Positions 53,633 through 63,212 are shown, counted from the first letter of the stretch. The stretch: DNA of 64,000 nt from Tropicimonas sediminicola (GCF_900188335.1 NZ_FZOY01000007.1:186001-250000); one strand, 5' to 3'. Program-made: numbers and translations. The notes: generated by a model from the sequence alone, not told the origin.

Positions 53633-55165
53633 TCACAACGGGATGTTGTTGTGTTTCTTCCACGGTGTCTCGCGCCGCTTGTTGCGCAGGCTGGCAAAGG
53701 CGCGGGCCACTCGGCGGCGGGTCGAATGCGGCTGGATCACCTCGTCGATAAAACCGCGCTCGGCGGCCACGAAGGGGTTGGCGAACCGCGACTCGTATTC
53801 CGCGGTGCGCGCCGCGATCTTCTCCGGGTCGCCCAGTTCCGAACGATAGAGGATCTCGGTGGCGCCCTTGGCCCCCATCACCGCGATCTCGGCAGTCGGC
53901 CAGGCATAGTTGATGTCGCCCCGCAGGTGCTTCGAGCTCATCACGTCATAGGCCCCGCCATAGGCCTTGCGGGTGATCACCGTCACCTTCGGCACCGTCG
54001 CCTCGCCAAAGGCGAAGAGCAGCTTGGCGCCGTGCTTGATGACCCCGCCGTATTCCTGGCCCGTCCCCGGCAGGAAGCCCGGCACGTCGACAAAGGTCAG
54101 CAGCGGGATTTCGAAGGCGTCGCAGAAGCGCACGAAGCGCGCCGCCTTGCGCGAGCTGTCGATGTCGAGACAGCCGGCCAGCACCATCGGCTGGTTGGCC
54201 ACGACGCCGGTGGTCTGCCCCTCGATCCGGATGAAGCCGGTGATGATGTTCTTCGCGTAATCCTCCTGGATCTCGTAGAAGTCGCCCTCGTCCGCGACCT
54301 TCAGGATCAGCTCCTTCATGTCGTAGGGGGTATGGGCGTTGTCGGGGATAAGCGTGTCGAGGCTCTCCTCCACGCGGGCGGGCGAGTCGAAGAAGGGCCG
54401 CACCGGCGCCTTCTGGCGGTTGTTCGAGGGCAGGAAGTCGAACAGCCGCCGGATCTCGATCAGCGCTTCGACATCGTTCTCGAAGGCCCCGTCGGCGACC
54501 GACGACTTCCGGGTGTGCGTCGAGGCGCCGCCCAGCTCCTCGGCCGTGACGACCTCGTTGGTCACCGTCTTCACCACGTCGGGGCCGGTGACGAACATGT
54601 AGGAGGTATCCTTCACCATGAAGATGAAGTCGGTCATCGCCGGCGAATAGACCGCACCACCGGCACAGGGCCCCATGATCACCGAGATCTGCGGCACCAC
54701 GCCGGAGGCCTCGATGTTGCGCTGGAACACCTCGGCATAGCCGGCAAGGCTGTCGACGCCCTCCTGGATCCGCGCCCCGCCCGAGTCGTTCAGCCCGATA
54801 ACCGGCGCGCCGTTCTGCACCGCCATATCCATGATCTTGCAGATCTTCTGCGCATGGGTCGCCGAGAGCGAGCCGCCGAAGACGGTGAAGTCCTGGCTGA
54901 ACACGTAGACCATGCGCCCGTTGATCGTGCCCCAGCCGGTGACCACCCCGTCACCGGCGGGCTTCTCGGCCTGCATGCCGAAATCGGTGCAGCGATGGGC
55001 CACGAACATGTCGAACTCCTCGAAGGAGCCTTCGTCGAGCAGCAGGTCGATGCGCTCACGCGCCGTCAGCTTGCCCTTCTGGTGCTGGTTGTCGATCCGG
55101 CGTTGCCCGCCACCCAGGCGCGCAGAGGCACGGCGGGTTTCCAGCTCTTCGAGAATGTCCTTCAT
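53633..55165 (-). CDS. pccB: Propionyl-CoA carboxylase beta subunit (carboxyltransferase)
   Basis: 510 residues from ATG 55165 (GGAG upstream); the frame is open further upstream but runs into the regulatory region. Crotonase-fold carboxyltransferase: the acyl-CoA oxyanion loops are [19 protein letters not shown] with [15 protein letters not shown], and [17 protein letters not shown] with [16 protein letters not shown]. It transfers the carboxyl group from PccA biotin to propionyl-CoA, giving methylmalonyl-CoA. It is probably controlled by the PccR-type regulator through TTTGCAAA 75 bases upstream. Confidence 0.96.
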   Translation of the reverse strand: MKDILEELETRRASARLGGGQRRIDNQHQKGKLTARERIDLLLDEGSFEEFDMFVAHRCTDFGMQAEKPAGDGVVTGWGTINGRMVYVFSQDFTVFGGSLSATHAQKICKIMDMAVQNGAPVIGLNDSGGARIQEGVDSLAGYAEVFQRNIEASGVVPQISVIMGPCAGGAVYSPAMTDFIFMVKDTSYMFVTGPDVVKTVTNEVVTAEELGGASTHTRKSSVADGAFENDVEALIEIRRLFDFLPSNNRQKAPVRPFFDSPARVEESLDTLIPDNAHTPYDMKELILKVADEGDFYEIQEDYAKNIITGFIRIEGQTTGVVANQPMVLAGCLDIDSSRKAARFVRFCDAFEIPLLTFVDVPGFLPGTGQEYGGVIKHGAKLLFAFGEATVPKVTVITRKAYGGAYDVMSSKHLRGDINYAWPTAEIAVMGAKGATEILYRSELGDPEKIAARTAEYESRFANPFVAAERGFIDEVIQPHSTRRRVARAFASLRNKRRETPWKKHNNIPL

Positions 55166-55239
55166 GTCTCCGTCCCCTTGATTTGCTGGTCCAATGCCTA
55201 TCAAAACGGGAGCCCATTCAGGAAGCGCCATTTTGAAAA

Positions 55240-55258
55240 TTTGCAAAGTATTGGCAGA
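55240..55258. promoter_or_regulatory. Candidate PccR site upstream of pccB
   Basis: TTTGCAAA at 55240-55247, followed after three bases by TTGGCAGA, a 6-of-8 match. PccR of Rhodobacter is reported to use paired TTTGCAAA motifs. It lies in the divergent region shared by pccB and the MFS gene, and the same octamer occurs twice before the regulator gene. Confidence 0.65.
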
Positions 55259-55356
55259 TCAATGAGAGCAAAATGCAAATCTGGAAAGCCCTTGGCGCGG
55301 AGCGATTTTCCCTTGCCCCGATAGACTTCGCGCCGGCGAGCAGATAAGGCCCGAGC

Positions 55357-56577
55357 ATGTATACACCGCCCACGGTCCGCATTCTGGACCGAACCACGCC
55401 GCCACATATCGTCACACTCGTCTTCCTCGCCGGATTGTCGGCGATGAACATGAGTATCTTCCTGCCGTCCCTGCCCGCGATGACCGAGCATTTCGGCACA
55501 GATTACGCGATCATGCAGCTCTCGGTCTCGCTGTACCTCGCCACAACCGCGGTCATGCAGCTGCTGATCGGGCCGATCTCGGACCGCTACGGACGCCGCC
55601 CGGTGGTGGGCATCTCGATCTCGGTGTTTCTGATCGCCACGCTGGGCTGCCTGCTGGCACCGAACGTGACCGTCTTCCTCGCCTTCCGGATGCTGCAGGC
55701 CATTGTCGCGGTGGGCATGGTGCTGTCGCGCGCCGTGGTGCGGGACATCTATCCGCAGGACCAGGCGGCCTCCCGCATCGGCTATGTTACCATGGGCATG
55801 TCTTTGGTGCCGATGTTCGCGCCGATGATCGGCGGCACGCTGGAGCAGCTCTTCGGCTGGCAGGCGATCTTCGTCTTCCTGATGCTGGCGGGCGGGCTGA
55901 TCGGCTGGCTCGCCTGGGCCGACATGGGCGAGACCGCCACCAATACCGGCACCAGCTTCGCCCGGCAGGTGCGCGACTACCCCGAACTCCTCGCCTCGCC
56001 GCGGTTCTGGGGCTACGCGCTGGCGACCGCCTTTGCCTCCGGCGCCTTCTTCGGCTTTCTCGGCGGAGCGCCCTACGTGGCGGACGAGATCTTCGGCCTC
56101 TCGCCCTTCTGGACCGGGGTCTGCTTCGGCGCGCCCGCCATCGGCTACACGCTGGGCAATTTCATCTCCGGCCGGTTCTCCGCGCATTACGGCATCAACC
56201 GGCTGATCCTCTGGGGCACGCTGGCCACCACCGCTGGCATGGGGCTGTCCCTGCTGCTGGGATTTGCCGGGCTGCACGAGCCGATCATCTTCTTCAGCCT
56301 CGTCACCACCCTGGGGCTTGGCAACGGCATGGTCATTCCCAACGGAACCGCCGGGATGCTCTCTGTCCGGCCGCAACTCGCCGGCACGGCAAGCGGGCTC
56401 GGCGGGTTCATCCAGATCGGTGGCGGCGCCGCGCTTTCGGTGATGGCCGGGCATGTGCTCGAAGGCGCCACCACGCCGATGCCGCTGCAATGGCTGATGG
56501 CGGGCACATCGCTGGTGTCGCTGCTCTGCATCCTCTACGTGCGCCGCCGGGAGCGGATATTGCAGCTTGCCAGCTGA
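55357..56577 (+). CDS. MFS transporter, Bcr/CflA drug-resistance family
   Basis: 406 residues with 12 predicted membrane helices. The loop 2-3 motif GPISDRYGRRPVVG and the TM4-5 region RMLQAIVAVGMVLSRAVVRD are Bcr/CflA hallmarks. It exports drugs or metabolites by proton antiport; the substrate is unknown. It is divergent from pccB and ends only a few bases before a TTTGCAAA site of the regulator gene, so its expression may also respond to the propionate regulator, by inference only. Confidence 0.9.
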   Translation: MYTPPTVRILDRTTPPHIVTLVFLAGLSAMNMSIFLPSLPAMTEHFGTDYAIMQLSVSLYLATTAVMQLLIGPISDRYGRRPVVGISISVFLIATLGCLLAPNVTVFLAFRMLQAIVAVGMVLSRAVVRDIYPQDQAASRIGYVTMGMSLVPMFAPMIGGTLEQLFGWQAIFVFLMLAGGLIGWLAWADMGETATNTGTSFARQVRDYPELLASPRFWGYALATAFASGAFFGFLGGAPYVADEIFGLSPFWTGVCFGAPAIGYTLGNFISGRFSAHYGINRLILWGTLATTAGMGLSLLLGFAGLHEPIIFFSLVTTLGLGNGMVIPNGTAGMLSVRPQLAGTASGLGGFIQIGGGAALSVMAGHVLEGATTPMPLQWLMAGTSLVSLLCILYVRRRERILQLAS

Positions 56578-56579
56578 TC

Positions 56580-56587
56580 TTTGCAAA
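56580..56587. promoter_or_regulatory. Candidate PccR site 1 upstream of the regulator gene
   Basis: TTTGCAAA within the palindrome CTTTGCAAAG, 40 bases before the regulator ATG and immediately after the MFS stop. Site 2 is 31 bases further, about three helical turns. Confidence 0.6.
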
Positions 56588-56610
56588 GATTAGATCGGCT
56601 CAAACGCGAA

Positions 56611-56618
56611 TTTGCAAA
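56611..56618. promoter_or_regulatory. Candidate PccR site 2 upstream of the regulator gene
   Basis: A second TTTGCAAA, ending 9 bases before the ATG at 56627. It overlaps the ribosome-binding region, so binding there would suit autorepression. Confidence 0.6.
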
Positions 56619-56626
56619 GAGCCCCG

Positions 56627-58012
56627 ATGGCCCAGAAAAAGCTCTATGCCGGCGCCAAGCTGAACGAGATCCGGTCCAAGCTGGGACTGACGCAGAAGGT
56701 CTTTGCCGCCAAGCTGGGCGTCTCGCTTCCCTACCTCAACCAGATGGAGAACAACCACCGGCCGATCTCCACCTCGGTGGTGCTGGCTCTGGCGCAGGAG
56801 TTCGGGCTCGACGTGACCGAACTCAGCTCGGGCGATACCGAGAGGCTGGTCAGCGATATGCGCGAGGCCTTGGCCGACCCGATCTTCTCCGGCACGCCGC
56901 CACTGGCGGACCTGCGCCTCGTCGCCTCGAACGCCCCCGCGCTGACCCGCGCCTTCCTGGAGCTTCACAGCGCCTATCGACGGACCCAGGAACGGCTGAT
57001 CTCGCTCGACGCCGCCCTCGGCCAGGACAGCGCCCGCATGGCCCGCACCCCCTGGGAGGAAGTGCGGGACTTCTTTCATTACATCGACAACTACATCGAC
57101 GCGGTGGACCGCGCCGCGGAGCATTTCGCCGGGGACGACCCGATGGCCGCCGCCCGCGCCGCGCTCGACGACCGCGGCATCGGCATCCGGGTCGGCGAGG
57201 CAGCCAGCCTTCGCGCCTACAACGCCGATGCGCGGGTCCTGAACCTTTCCGCCCGCGCCAGCCCGGCGACGCAGAACTTCCAGCTACTGCACCAGGTCGC
57301 GCTGCTGACCCAGAACGACCTGCTGGAAGCGACGCTGGATCTCGCCCGCTTCCAGACCGAGGAGGCGCGCGCCATCGCCAAGATCGGCATGGCCAACTAC
57401 TTCGCCGGCGCGGCGCTGCTGCCCTATGGCCGGTTCCGCGCCGCCGCCCGCGAGACGCGGCATGACCTCGAGCGGCTGGCCCTGCGCTTCGGGGCCTCGA
57501 TCGAGCAGGTGGCGCACCGGCTCTCGACGCTCCAGCGTGGCGGCGACAAGGGCGTGCCGTTCTTCTTCGTGCGGGTGGATCAGGCGGGCACGATCACCAA
57601 GCGGCACTCGGCCGCGCGGATGCAGTTCGCCCGCTTCGGCGGCGCCTGCCCGCTGTGGAACGTGCACCGCGCCTTCGAGACGCCGGGCCACTTCCTGCGC
57701 CAACTTGCCGAAACGCCCGACGGCGAGCGATACATCCTGCTGGCGCGCGATGTGTCCAAGTCCGGCGGCGCCTGGGGCGAGCCCGACCGGCGCTTCGCCA
57801 TCGCGCTCGGCTGCGACGTGGGGTTCGCGCCGGAACTGGTCTATGCCGACGGGCTCGACACCGGAAATCCGTCCGCCTTCGAGCCCATCGGGACGTCGTG
57901 CCGGATCTGCGAAAGGCGCAACTGCCACCAGCGATCGCTTCCGCCGCTGGAACACAGCCTCCGTGTCACGCCCGACCGGCGCGGCACCTTGCCTTACGAG
58001 ATCGGCGAATAG
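56627..58012 (+). CDS. pccR: Short-chain fatty acyl-CoA responsive XRE regulator (PccR type)
   Basis: 461 residues from ATG 56627; a TTG at 56612 lies inside the operator. An XRE HTH occupies residues 1-65 (GLTQKVFAAKLGVSLPYLNQ). The middle is an ImmA/IrrE-like (DUF955) domain, in which LLHQVALL around residue 222 stands where zinc peptidases have HExxH. A C-terminal domain contains CRICERRNCHQR near 425. This order defines ScfR-type regulators that sense acyl-CoA; PccR of Rhodobacter controls propionyl-CoA carboxylase. The position beside pccB and the TTTGCAAA sites support that assignment. Confidence 0.88.
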   Translation: MAQKKLYAGAKLNEIRSKLGLTQKVFAAKLGVSLPYLNQMENNHRPISTSVVLALAQEFGLDVTELSSGDTERLVSDMREALADPIFSGTPPLADLRLVASNAPALTRAFLELHSAYRRTQERLISLDAALGQDSARMARTPWEEVRDFFHYIDNYIDAVDRAAEHFAGDDPMAAARAALDDRGIGIRVGEAASLRAYNADARVLNLSARASPATQNFQLLHQVALLTQNDLLEATLDLARFQTEEARAIAKIGMANYFAGAALLPYGRFRAAARETRHDLERLALRFGASIEQVAHRLSTLQRGGDKGVPFFFVRVDQAGTITKRHSAARMQFARFGGACPLWNVHRAFETPGHFLRQLAETPDGERYILLARDVSKSGGAWGEPDRRFAIALGCDVGFAPELVYADGLDTGNPSAFEPIGTSCRICERRNCHQRSLPPLEHSLRVTPDRRGTLPYEIGE

Positions 58013-58027
58013 GGCGGCTTACCGCCC
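58012..58027. terminator. Small hairpin between pccR and the DUF465 gene
   Basis: GGGCGG-CTTA-CCGCCC, a 6-base-pair stem starting at the last base of the pccR stop codon and lying 9 bases from the convergent DUF465 stop. Confidence 0.45.
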
Positions 58028-58035
58028 GGGCCGGC

Positions 58036-58275
58036 TCACGCCTCCGCCAGCCTTCGGTTGATTTCGTCCTTCAGAAACGCGCGGCGCTTCTTCAACTGGT
58101 GCTCCGCCAGTTCTTCCATAGGCTTCACATAGGTGTCGGCCTCGTGGACGCGCTGGTTGAGCTTCATGTATTCCGCGGCCATCTCGGCAAACTCGGGATC
58201 TTCGCTCACGAGTTTGCCGATCAGGGCGATCTGCGACGGAAATTCCTCCGAAAGCTCATGGGGGACGTGGGACAT
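58036..58275 (-). CDS. DUF465 (YdcH-like) small coiled-coil protein
   Basis: 79 residues. The sequence MSHVPHELSEEFPSQIALIG and a heptad-like helical middle ending LKKRRAFLKDEINRRLAEA are typical of DUF465. No catalytic residues are seen. Family members are abundant small cytosolic proteins of unknown function. GAGGAGAG precedes the ATG. It is divergent from the antiporter gene, with an FNR-like box 60 bases upstream, suggesting oxygen-dependent expression. Confidence 0.88.
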   Translation of the reverse strand: MSHVPHELSEEFPSQIALIGKLVSEDPEFAEMAAEYMKLNQRVHEADTYVKPMEELAEHQLKKRRAFLKDEINRRLAEA

Positions 58276-58334
58276 GGCGTCTCTCCTCTCTTCTTATTCG
58301 AACAATTCTTGACGCCGCGACTCGGACGGCGTCG

Positions 58335-58348
58335 TTGACCTGCGTCAA
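58335..58348. promoter_or_regulatory. FNR/FnrL-type box
   Basis: TTGACCTGCGTCAA, a perfect TTGAC-N4-GTCAA inverted repeat. It is 60 bases upstream of the DUF465 ATG and 76 bases before the antiporter ATG. FnrL and related CRP/FNR regulators of Rhodobacterales use TTGAY-N4-RTCAA sites. Confidence 0.65.
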
Positions 58349-58424
58349 ACGCTGTCGAATTCGCCGGATGTGACGGGGAGCCGCCGTTACAGGCGGCCGA
58401 TCTACATCCTAGACTGGCCGCGTC

Positions 58425-59603
58425 ATGGAGACCGCCGTCACCTTCATCACCCTCGGCGCGCTGTTTCTCGCGGGCCTGCTCGCCGACCAGATCGGGCGGC
58501 GCACACGGCTGCCCCGGGTCAGCCTCCTGCTCGGCTGCGGCATCCTGGTCGGGAGCGGCGGGCTGGACCTGCTGCCGGACGAGGTCAAGGCGCTCTACGA
58601 GCCGCTCTCGATCATCGCGCTCACGATGGTAGCCTTCCTGCTCGGCGGCGCGCTGACGCTGGGAAACATCCGGGAGCACGGCACCGTCATCATCGCGATC
58701 TCCCTGACGGTCGTGGTGGCGACACTCCTCGTGGTCGGCGCCGGCCTCTGGCTGATCGGCGTCCCGGCCGGCCTGGCGTTCGTGCTGGCTGCGGTTGCCA
58801 CCGCCACCGATCCCGCCGCGACCAACGACGCGCTCGACCAGTCGGGGGAAACCGGCGGATTTGCCGCCACCCTGCGCGGCATCGTGGCGATCGACGACGC
58901 CTGGGGCCTGATCGCCTTCAGCCTCGTGATGGTGGCGGTTGTTCAAGGCACCGGCGCTACCGAGACGGGGATGGTCTCGGGCGCGCTCCGCGAGATCGCG
59001 GGTTCGGTTGCGCTCGGCCTGGCCGTCGGCCTGCCCGCCGCCGCGCTGACGGGCCGGCTCAAGCCGGGCGAGCCCTCGCAATCCGAGGCGCTGGCCATCG
59101 TCTTCCTGACCGCGGGGATCGCGATCCGCTTCGAGCTGTCCTACCTGATCGCCGGGATGACGGCGGGCGCGATCATCGTGAACGCCGCCCGGCACCACGA
59201 GCGTGCCTTCCACGAGATCGAGGGGTTCGAATGGCCGTTCCTCGTGCTGTTCTTCATCCTCGCGGGGGCCACGCTCGACCTCGGCGCGCTCTGGCAGATC
59301 GGAACGCTCGGGCTGGCCTACGTCGCCCTGCGCGTCGCGGCTCGGCTCGCCGGAGGCTGGGTCGGGGCCTGGCTGGCCGGCGCCCCGAGGGAGCAGCGGC
59401 CGCTGATGGGTCTGTCGCTGCTGCCGCAGGCCGGCGTGGCGGTCGGCATGGCGCTGGTAGCCGCCGAGGCCTTCCCGGAATGGGGCGAGACCCTCACCGT
59501 CCTGGCCGTCGGCACCACCGTCGTCTTCGAGCTCGCAGGACCACCGGCAACGCTCTGGGCCGCGCGCCGCGCAAACGCGCCAAAAGGCCCCACCGACACG
59601 TGA
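58425..59603 (+). CDS. Cation:proton antiporter
   Basis: 392 residues, about 11-12 membrane helices. Features of the CPA superfamily are LPRVSLLLGCGILVGSGG early on, and the ion-binding segment AVATATDPAATNDAL, where Asp carries the exchanged ion. There is no C-terminal TrkA/RCK domain, so the protein is only the transport domain. It exchanges Na or K for protons across the inner membrane; specificity is not evident. It may be influenced by the FNR-like box upstream. Confidence 0.88.
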   Translation: METAVTFITLGALFLAGLLADQIGRRTRLPRVSLLLGCGILVGSGGLDLLPDEVKALYEPLSIIALTMVAFLLGGALTLGNIREHGTVIIAISLTVVVATLLVVGAGLWLIGVPAGLAFVLAAVATATDPAATNDALDQSGETGGFAATLRGIVAIDDAWGLIAFSLVMVAVVQGTGATETGMVSGALREIAGSVALGLAVGLPAAALTGRLKPGEPSQSEALAIVFLTAGIAIRFELSYLIAGMTAGAIIVNAARHHERAFHEIEGFEWPFLVLFFILAGATLDLGALWQIGTLGLAYVALRVAARLAGGWVGAWLAGAPREQRPLMGLSLLPQAGVAVGMALVAAEAFPEWGETLTVLAVGTTVVFELAGPPATLWAARRANAPKGPTDT

Positions 59604-59699
59604 CCGTTCGCCCCTGCCCGCGTCCACGGCTACCCTTGCGTCTGCTGCGCCCTTCCCCTATCCCCGCTCGCGGACAACACGAAGGGATAGGCGGGCACC

Positions 59700-60938
59700 A
59701 TGCCGCTTCTGGTGATGAAATTCGGCGGCACCTCGGTCGCCACACTGGACCGGATCCGGCGCGCGGCGAAGCGTGTCGGCCGCGAGGTCGCGAATGGATA
59801 CGACGTCATCGTGATCGTCTCGGCCATGGCCGGCAAGACCAACGAGCTCGTGGGATGGGTCGAGGAGACCTCGCCGCTGTTCGACGCGCGCGAATACGAC
59901 GCCGTCGTCAGCTCGGGCGAGAACGTGACCGCCGGCCTGATGGCCCTGACGCTCCAGGAAATGGACATCCCCGCCCGCTCCTGGCAGGGCTGGCAGGTGC
60001 CGCTCAAGACGACGAGCGCCCACGCCTCCGCCCGTATCGAATCGATCCCGACCGACAACATGAACGCCAAGTTCGCCGAAGGCATGAAGGTCGCGGTGGT
60101 CGCCGGCTTCCAGGGCATCTCGCCCGAGGGGCGGATCACCACGCTCGGCCGCGGCGGCTCCGACACCACCGCCGTCGCCTTCGCCGCCGCTTTCGGCGCG
60201 GAGCGCTGCGACATCTACACCGACGTGGACGGCGTCTACACGACCGACCCGCGGATCAGCACCAAGGCCCGCAAGCTCGACAAGATCGCCTTCGAGGAGA
60301 TGCTGGAGCTCGCCAGCCTGGGCGCCAAGGTTCTGCAGACCCGCTCGGTCGAACTCGCAATGCGCTACAAGGTGCCGCTGCGGGTCCTGTCGAGCTTCGA
60401 GGAATATGACCCCACAGCAGGCACGCTGGTCTGCGACGAGGAGGAAATCATGGAAAGCAATGTCGTCTCGGGCGTGGCCTACAGCCGCGACGAAGCCAAG
60501 GTCACGCTGCTGTCGGTCGCCGACCGTCCGGGCGTGGCCGCCGCGATCTTCGGGGCTCTCTCCGAGGCCGGCGTGAACGTGGACATGATCATCCAGAACA
60601 TCTCGGAGGAGGGTCGCACCGACATGACCTTCTCCTGCCCGACCAACCAGACGACCCGCGCCGACCGCGCCGTCCAGGAAGCCCGCGAGAAGGGGCTGAT
60701 CAACTTCCACGGGCTGGAAGTGGACAGCGATGTGTGCAAGGTTTCGGTCGTCGGCATCGGGATGCGCAGCCATACCGGCGTCGCAGCGCAAATGTTCGAG
60801 GCACTTTCCTCGGAAGGTATTAATATCAAGGTCATTACAACATCGGAGATCAAGATCTCCGTCCTGATCGACCGGAAATATCTGGAACTGGCGGTTCAGG
60901 CGCTCCATGATGCCTTCGGGTTGGAGAAAGCGGGCTAA
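59700..60938 (+). CDS. lysC: Aspartate kinase
   Basis: 412 residues. It phosphorylates aspartate, the entry step to lysine, threonine and methionine synthesis. The kinase domain starts VMKFGGTSVATLDRIR (KFGGTS at 7-12), with GRGGSDTTAVAFAAA and the catalytic TDVDGVYTTDPR region. Two ACT domains at the C-terminus (VADRPGVAAAIFGALSEAGV and GIGMRSHTGVAAQMFEAL) bind inhibitory amino acids. A good ribosome site (GGGATAGG) precedes the ATG. It is followed 33 bases later by ptsP. Confidence 0.96.
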   Translation: MPLLVMKFGGTSVATLDRIRRAAKRVGREVANGYDVIVIVSAMAGKTNELVGWVEETSPLFDAREYDAVVSSGENVTAGLMALTLQEMDIPARSWQGWQVPLKTTSAHASARIESIPTDNMNAKFAEGMKVAVVAGFQGISPEGRITTLGRGGSDTTAVAFAAAFGAERCDIYTDVDGVYTTDPRISTKARKLDKIAFEEMLELASLGAKVLQTRSVELAMRYKVPLRVLSSFEEYDPTAGTLVCDEEEIMESNVVSGVAYSRDEAKVTLLSVADRPGVAAAIFGALSEAGVNVDMIIQNISEEGRTDMTFSCPTNQTTRADRAVQEAREKGLINFHGLEVDSDVCKVSVVGIGMRSHTGVAAQMFEALSSEGINIKVITTSEIKISVLIDRKYLELAVQALHDAFGLEKAG

Positions 60939-60971
60939 CGCCGCCCCGCCACCCGCAGGGGATAGGGACTG

Positions 60972-63212
60972 GTGAGCGACAGGCAGACTTCAAGCAGGCG
61001 GCTGCTGGGCCGGCTGAAGCAGGCTCTTGCGGAGCCGGCCGAGGGCCAGGAACGTCTCGACCGCATCACCCGGCTGATCGCGGAGGAGATGCACACTCCG
61101 GTCTGCTCGATCTACCTGTTCCGGGACGAGGAAACGCTGGAACTCTGCGCGACCGAGGGCCTGAAGGCCGAGGCCGTGCACAAGACCCGGATGCGGATGG
61201 GCGAGGGCCTCGTCGGCCGCGTCGCTGCCTCGACCAAGCCGATCAACACCGGCAACGCGCCCTCCGAGGCCGGCTTCCGCTACATGCCGGAGACCGGCGA
61301 GGAGATCTATTCGGCCTTCCTCGGCGTGCCGATCCAGCGGCTGGGCGAGAAGCTCGGCGTGCTCGTCGTCCAGTCCAAGGAACAGAAGGCCTATGTCGAC
61401 GACGAGGTCTATGCGCTCGAGGTCGTGGCCATGGTGCTGGCCGAGATGACCGAGCTTGGCGCCTTCATCGGCGAAGGCGCGGCCATGGCGGCGCCGCACC
61501 AGCACCCGGTGATGGTGCGCGGCAACGTCGGCCAGGAAGGCGCGGCGATGGGGCAGGTTTTCCTGCACGAACCGCGCGTCGTGGTGACCAACCCCTTTGC
61601 CGACGATGCGGAGGCCGAACTCAGCCGCCTCCAGCAGGCCGTGGACAAGCTGCGGATCTCGGTCGACGAGATGCTGACCGGCGCCGACGACGCCGACAAG
61701 GATCAGCGCGACGTGCTGGAAGCCTATCGCATGTTCGCCAATTCCAAGGGCTGGATGCGGCGCATGGAGGCCGACATCAACCGCGGCCTGTCGGCCGAGG
61801 CCGCCGTCGAGAAGGAACAGACCGCCGCGCGGGTCCGGATGCAGCAGGTGCCGGACCCCTATCTGCGGGAACGGCTGCACGACCTCGACGACCTCAGCAA
61901 CCGGCTCCTGCGCCTGCTAACCGGCCAGGGGACCGACAGCGGCGTCGAGATGCCCGAGGACCCGGTGCTGGTGGCGCGCAACATCGGCCCCGGCGAGCTG
62001 CTGGCCTATGGCCGCGGGCTCAAGGCGATCGTGCTGGAGGAAGGCTCGGTCGGCAGCCATGCCGCCATCGTCGCGCGGGCCCTTGCGATCCCGCTGGTCA
62101 TCAACGCCGAACGGATCACCACCGAGGCGCTGAACGGCGATCGCGTGCTGGTCGATGGCGACCAGGGCATCGTCCACCTGCGCCCGGAGGAATCCGTCAC
62201 CGCCGCCTTCCGCGACAAGATGGCGATGATGACCAAGGCGCAGGAGCGCTACGCCTCGATCCGCCGCGTTCCGGCCACCACGGTCTACGGCCCGACGATC
62301 CGGCTGGACATGAACGCGGGCCTGATGGCCGACCTCCCCTCTCTGCGCTCGTCCGGCGCCGAGGGGGTGGGCCTGTTCCGCACCGAACTCCAGTTCCTCG
62401 TCCGCAGCAAGCTTCCGAGCCGGGGCGAGCTGGCCGCGCTCTACAGCCGCGTGCTGGACGCCGCCGAGGGCAAGCGCGTGGTGTTCCGCACCCTCGACAT
62501 CGGCTCGGACAAGGTGCTGCCCTACATGAAACCGCAAGACGAGCCTAACCCGGCGCTCGGCTGGCGTGCGATCCGGGTCGGGCTCGACAAGCCCGGGGTC
62601 ATGCGGATGCAGCTTCAGGCGCTGATCCGCGGCGCCGCGGGCCGGCCGCTGACCATCATGTTCCCCTTCGTGGCGCAGTTCGAGGAATTCCTCGCCGCCC
62701 GCCGCGCGCTGCTCGCGGAGATGGAGAGGGAGGACAGGCTCGGCCATGTCCTGCCCCAGAAGCTCGAGATCGGCGCCATGCTCGAGACCCCGAGCCTTGC
62801 CTTCGCGCCGAAACAGTTCTTCGAGGAGGCCGATTTCGTCTCGGTCGGCGGCAACGATCTCAAACAGTTCTTCTTCGCCGCCGACAGGGAGAACGAACGC
62901 GTCCGCCGCCGCTACGACACGCTCAACGTCTCCTTCCTGACCTTCCTCGAATGGATCGTCATGCGCTGCCGGGAGACCAAGACGCCGCTGAGCTTCTGCG
63001 GCGAGGATGCCGGCCGGCCGGTCGAGGCATTGTGCTTTGCCGCCATGGGGTTCCGGGCGCTGTCGATGCGGCCGGCGTCCATCGGGCCGGTCAAGCATCT
63101 GCTGCGCCGGTCCAACCTGGCGGAGGTGCGCGAGATCATCGACGAGGCGCGCGCCACCGGCATGCAATCGGTGCGGCCCGCGGTGATGGACTGGCTTCGC
63201 CAGCAGGGGTGA
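60972..63212 (+). CDS. ptsP: Phosphoenolpyruvate-protein phosphotransferase, nitrogen PTS enzyme I
   Basis: 746 residues, GTG start with GGGATAGG before it. An N-terminal GAF domain (about 20-165, TPVCSIYLFRDEETLELCAT) precedes the EI module: phospho-His363 in GSVGSHAAIVARALAIPL, and the C-terminal PEP-binding TIM barrel with EGVGLFRTELQFL, FRTLDIGSDK and SFCGEDAGRP. It transfers phosphate from PEP to the NPr protein to regulate nitrogen and potassium physiology. In E. coli glutamine inhibits it through GAF. The lysC-ptsP order is common in this order of bacteria. Confidence 0.95.
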   Translation: MSDRQTSSRRLLGRLKQALAEPAEGQERLDRITRLIAEEMHTPVCSIYLFRDEETLELCATEGLKAEAVHKTRMRMGEGLVGRVAASTKPINTGNAPSEAGFRYMPETGEEIYSAFLGVPIQRLGEKLGVLVVQSKEQKAYVDDEVYALEVVAMVLAEMTELGAFIGEGAAMAAPHQHPVMVRGNVGQEGAAMGQVFLHEPRVVVTNPFADDAEAELSRLQQAVDKLRISVDEMLTGADDADKDQRDVLEAYRMFANSKGWMRRMEADINRGLSAEAAVEKEQTAARVRMQQVPDPYLRERLHDLDDLSNRLLRLLTGQGTDSGVEMPEDPVLVARNIGPGELLAYGRGLKAIVLEEGSVGSHAAIVARALAIPLVINAERITTEALNGDRVLVDGDQGIVHLRPEESVTAAFRDKMAMMTKAQERYASIRRVPATTVYGPTIRLDMNAGLMADLPSLRSSGAEGVGLFRTELQFLVRSKLPSRGELAALYSRVLDAAEGKRVVFRTLDIGSDKVLPYMKPQDEPNPALGWRAIRVGLDKPGVMRMQLQALIRGAAGRPLTIMFPFVAQFEEFLAARRALLAEMEREDRLGHVLPQKLEIGAMLETPSLAFAPKQFFEEADFVSVGGNDLKQFFFAADRENERVRRRYDTLNVSFLTFLEWIVMRCRETKTPLSFCGEDAGRPVEALCFAAMGFRALSMRPASIGPVKHLLRRSNLAEVREIIDEARATGMQSVRPAVMDWLRQQG

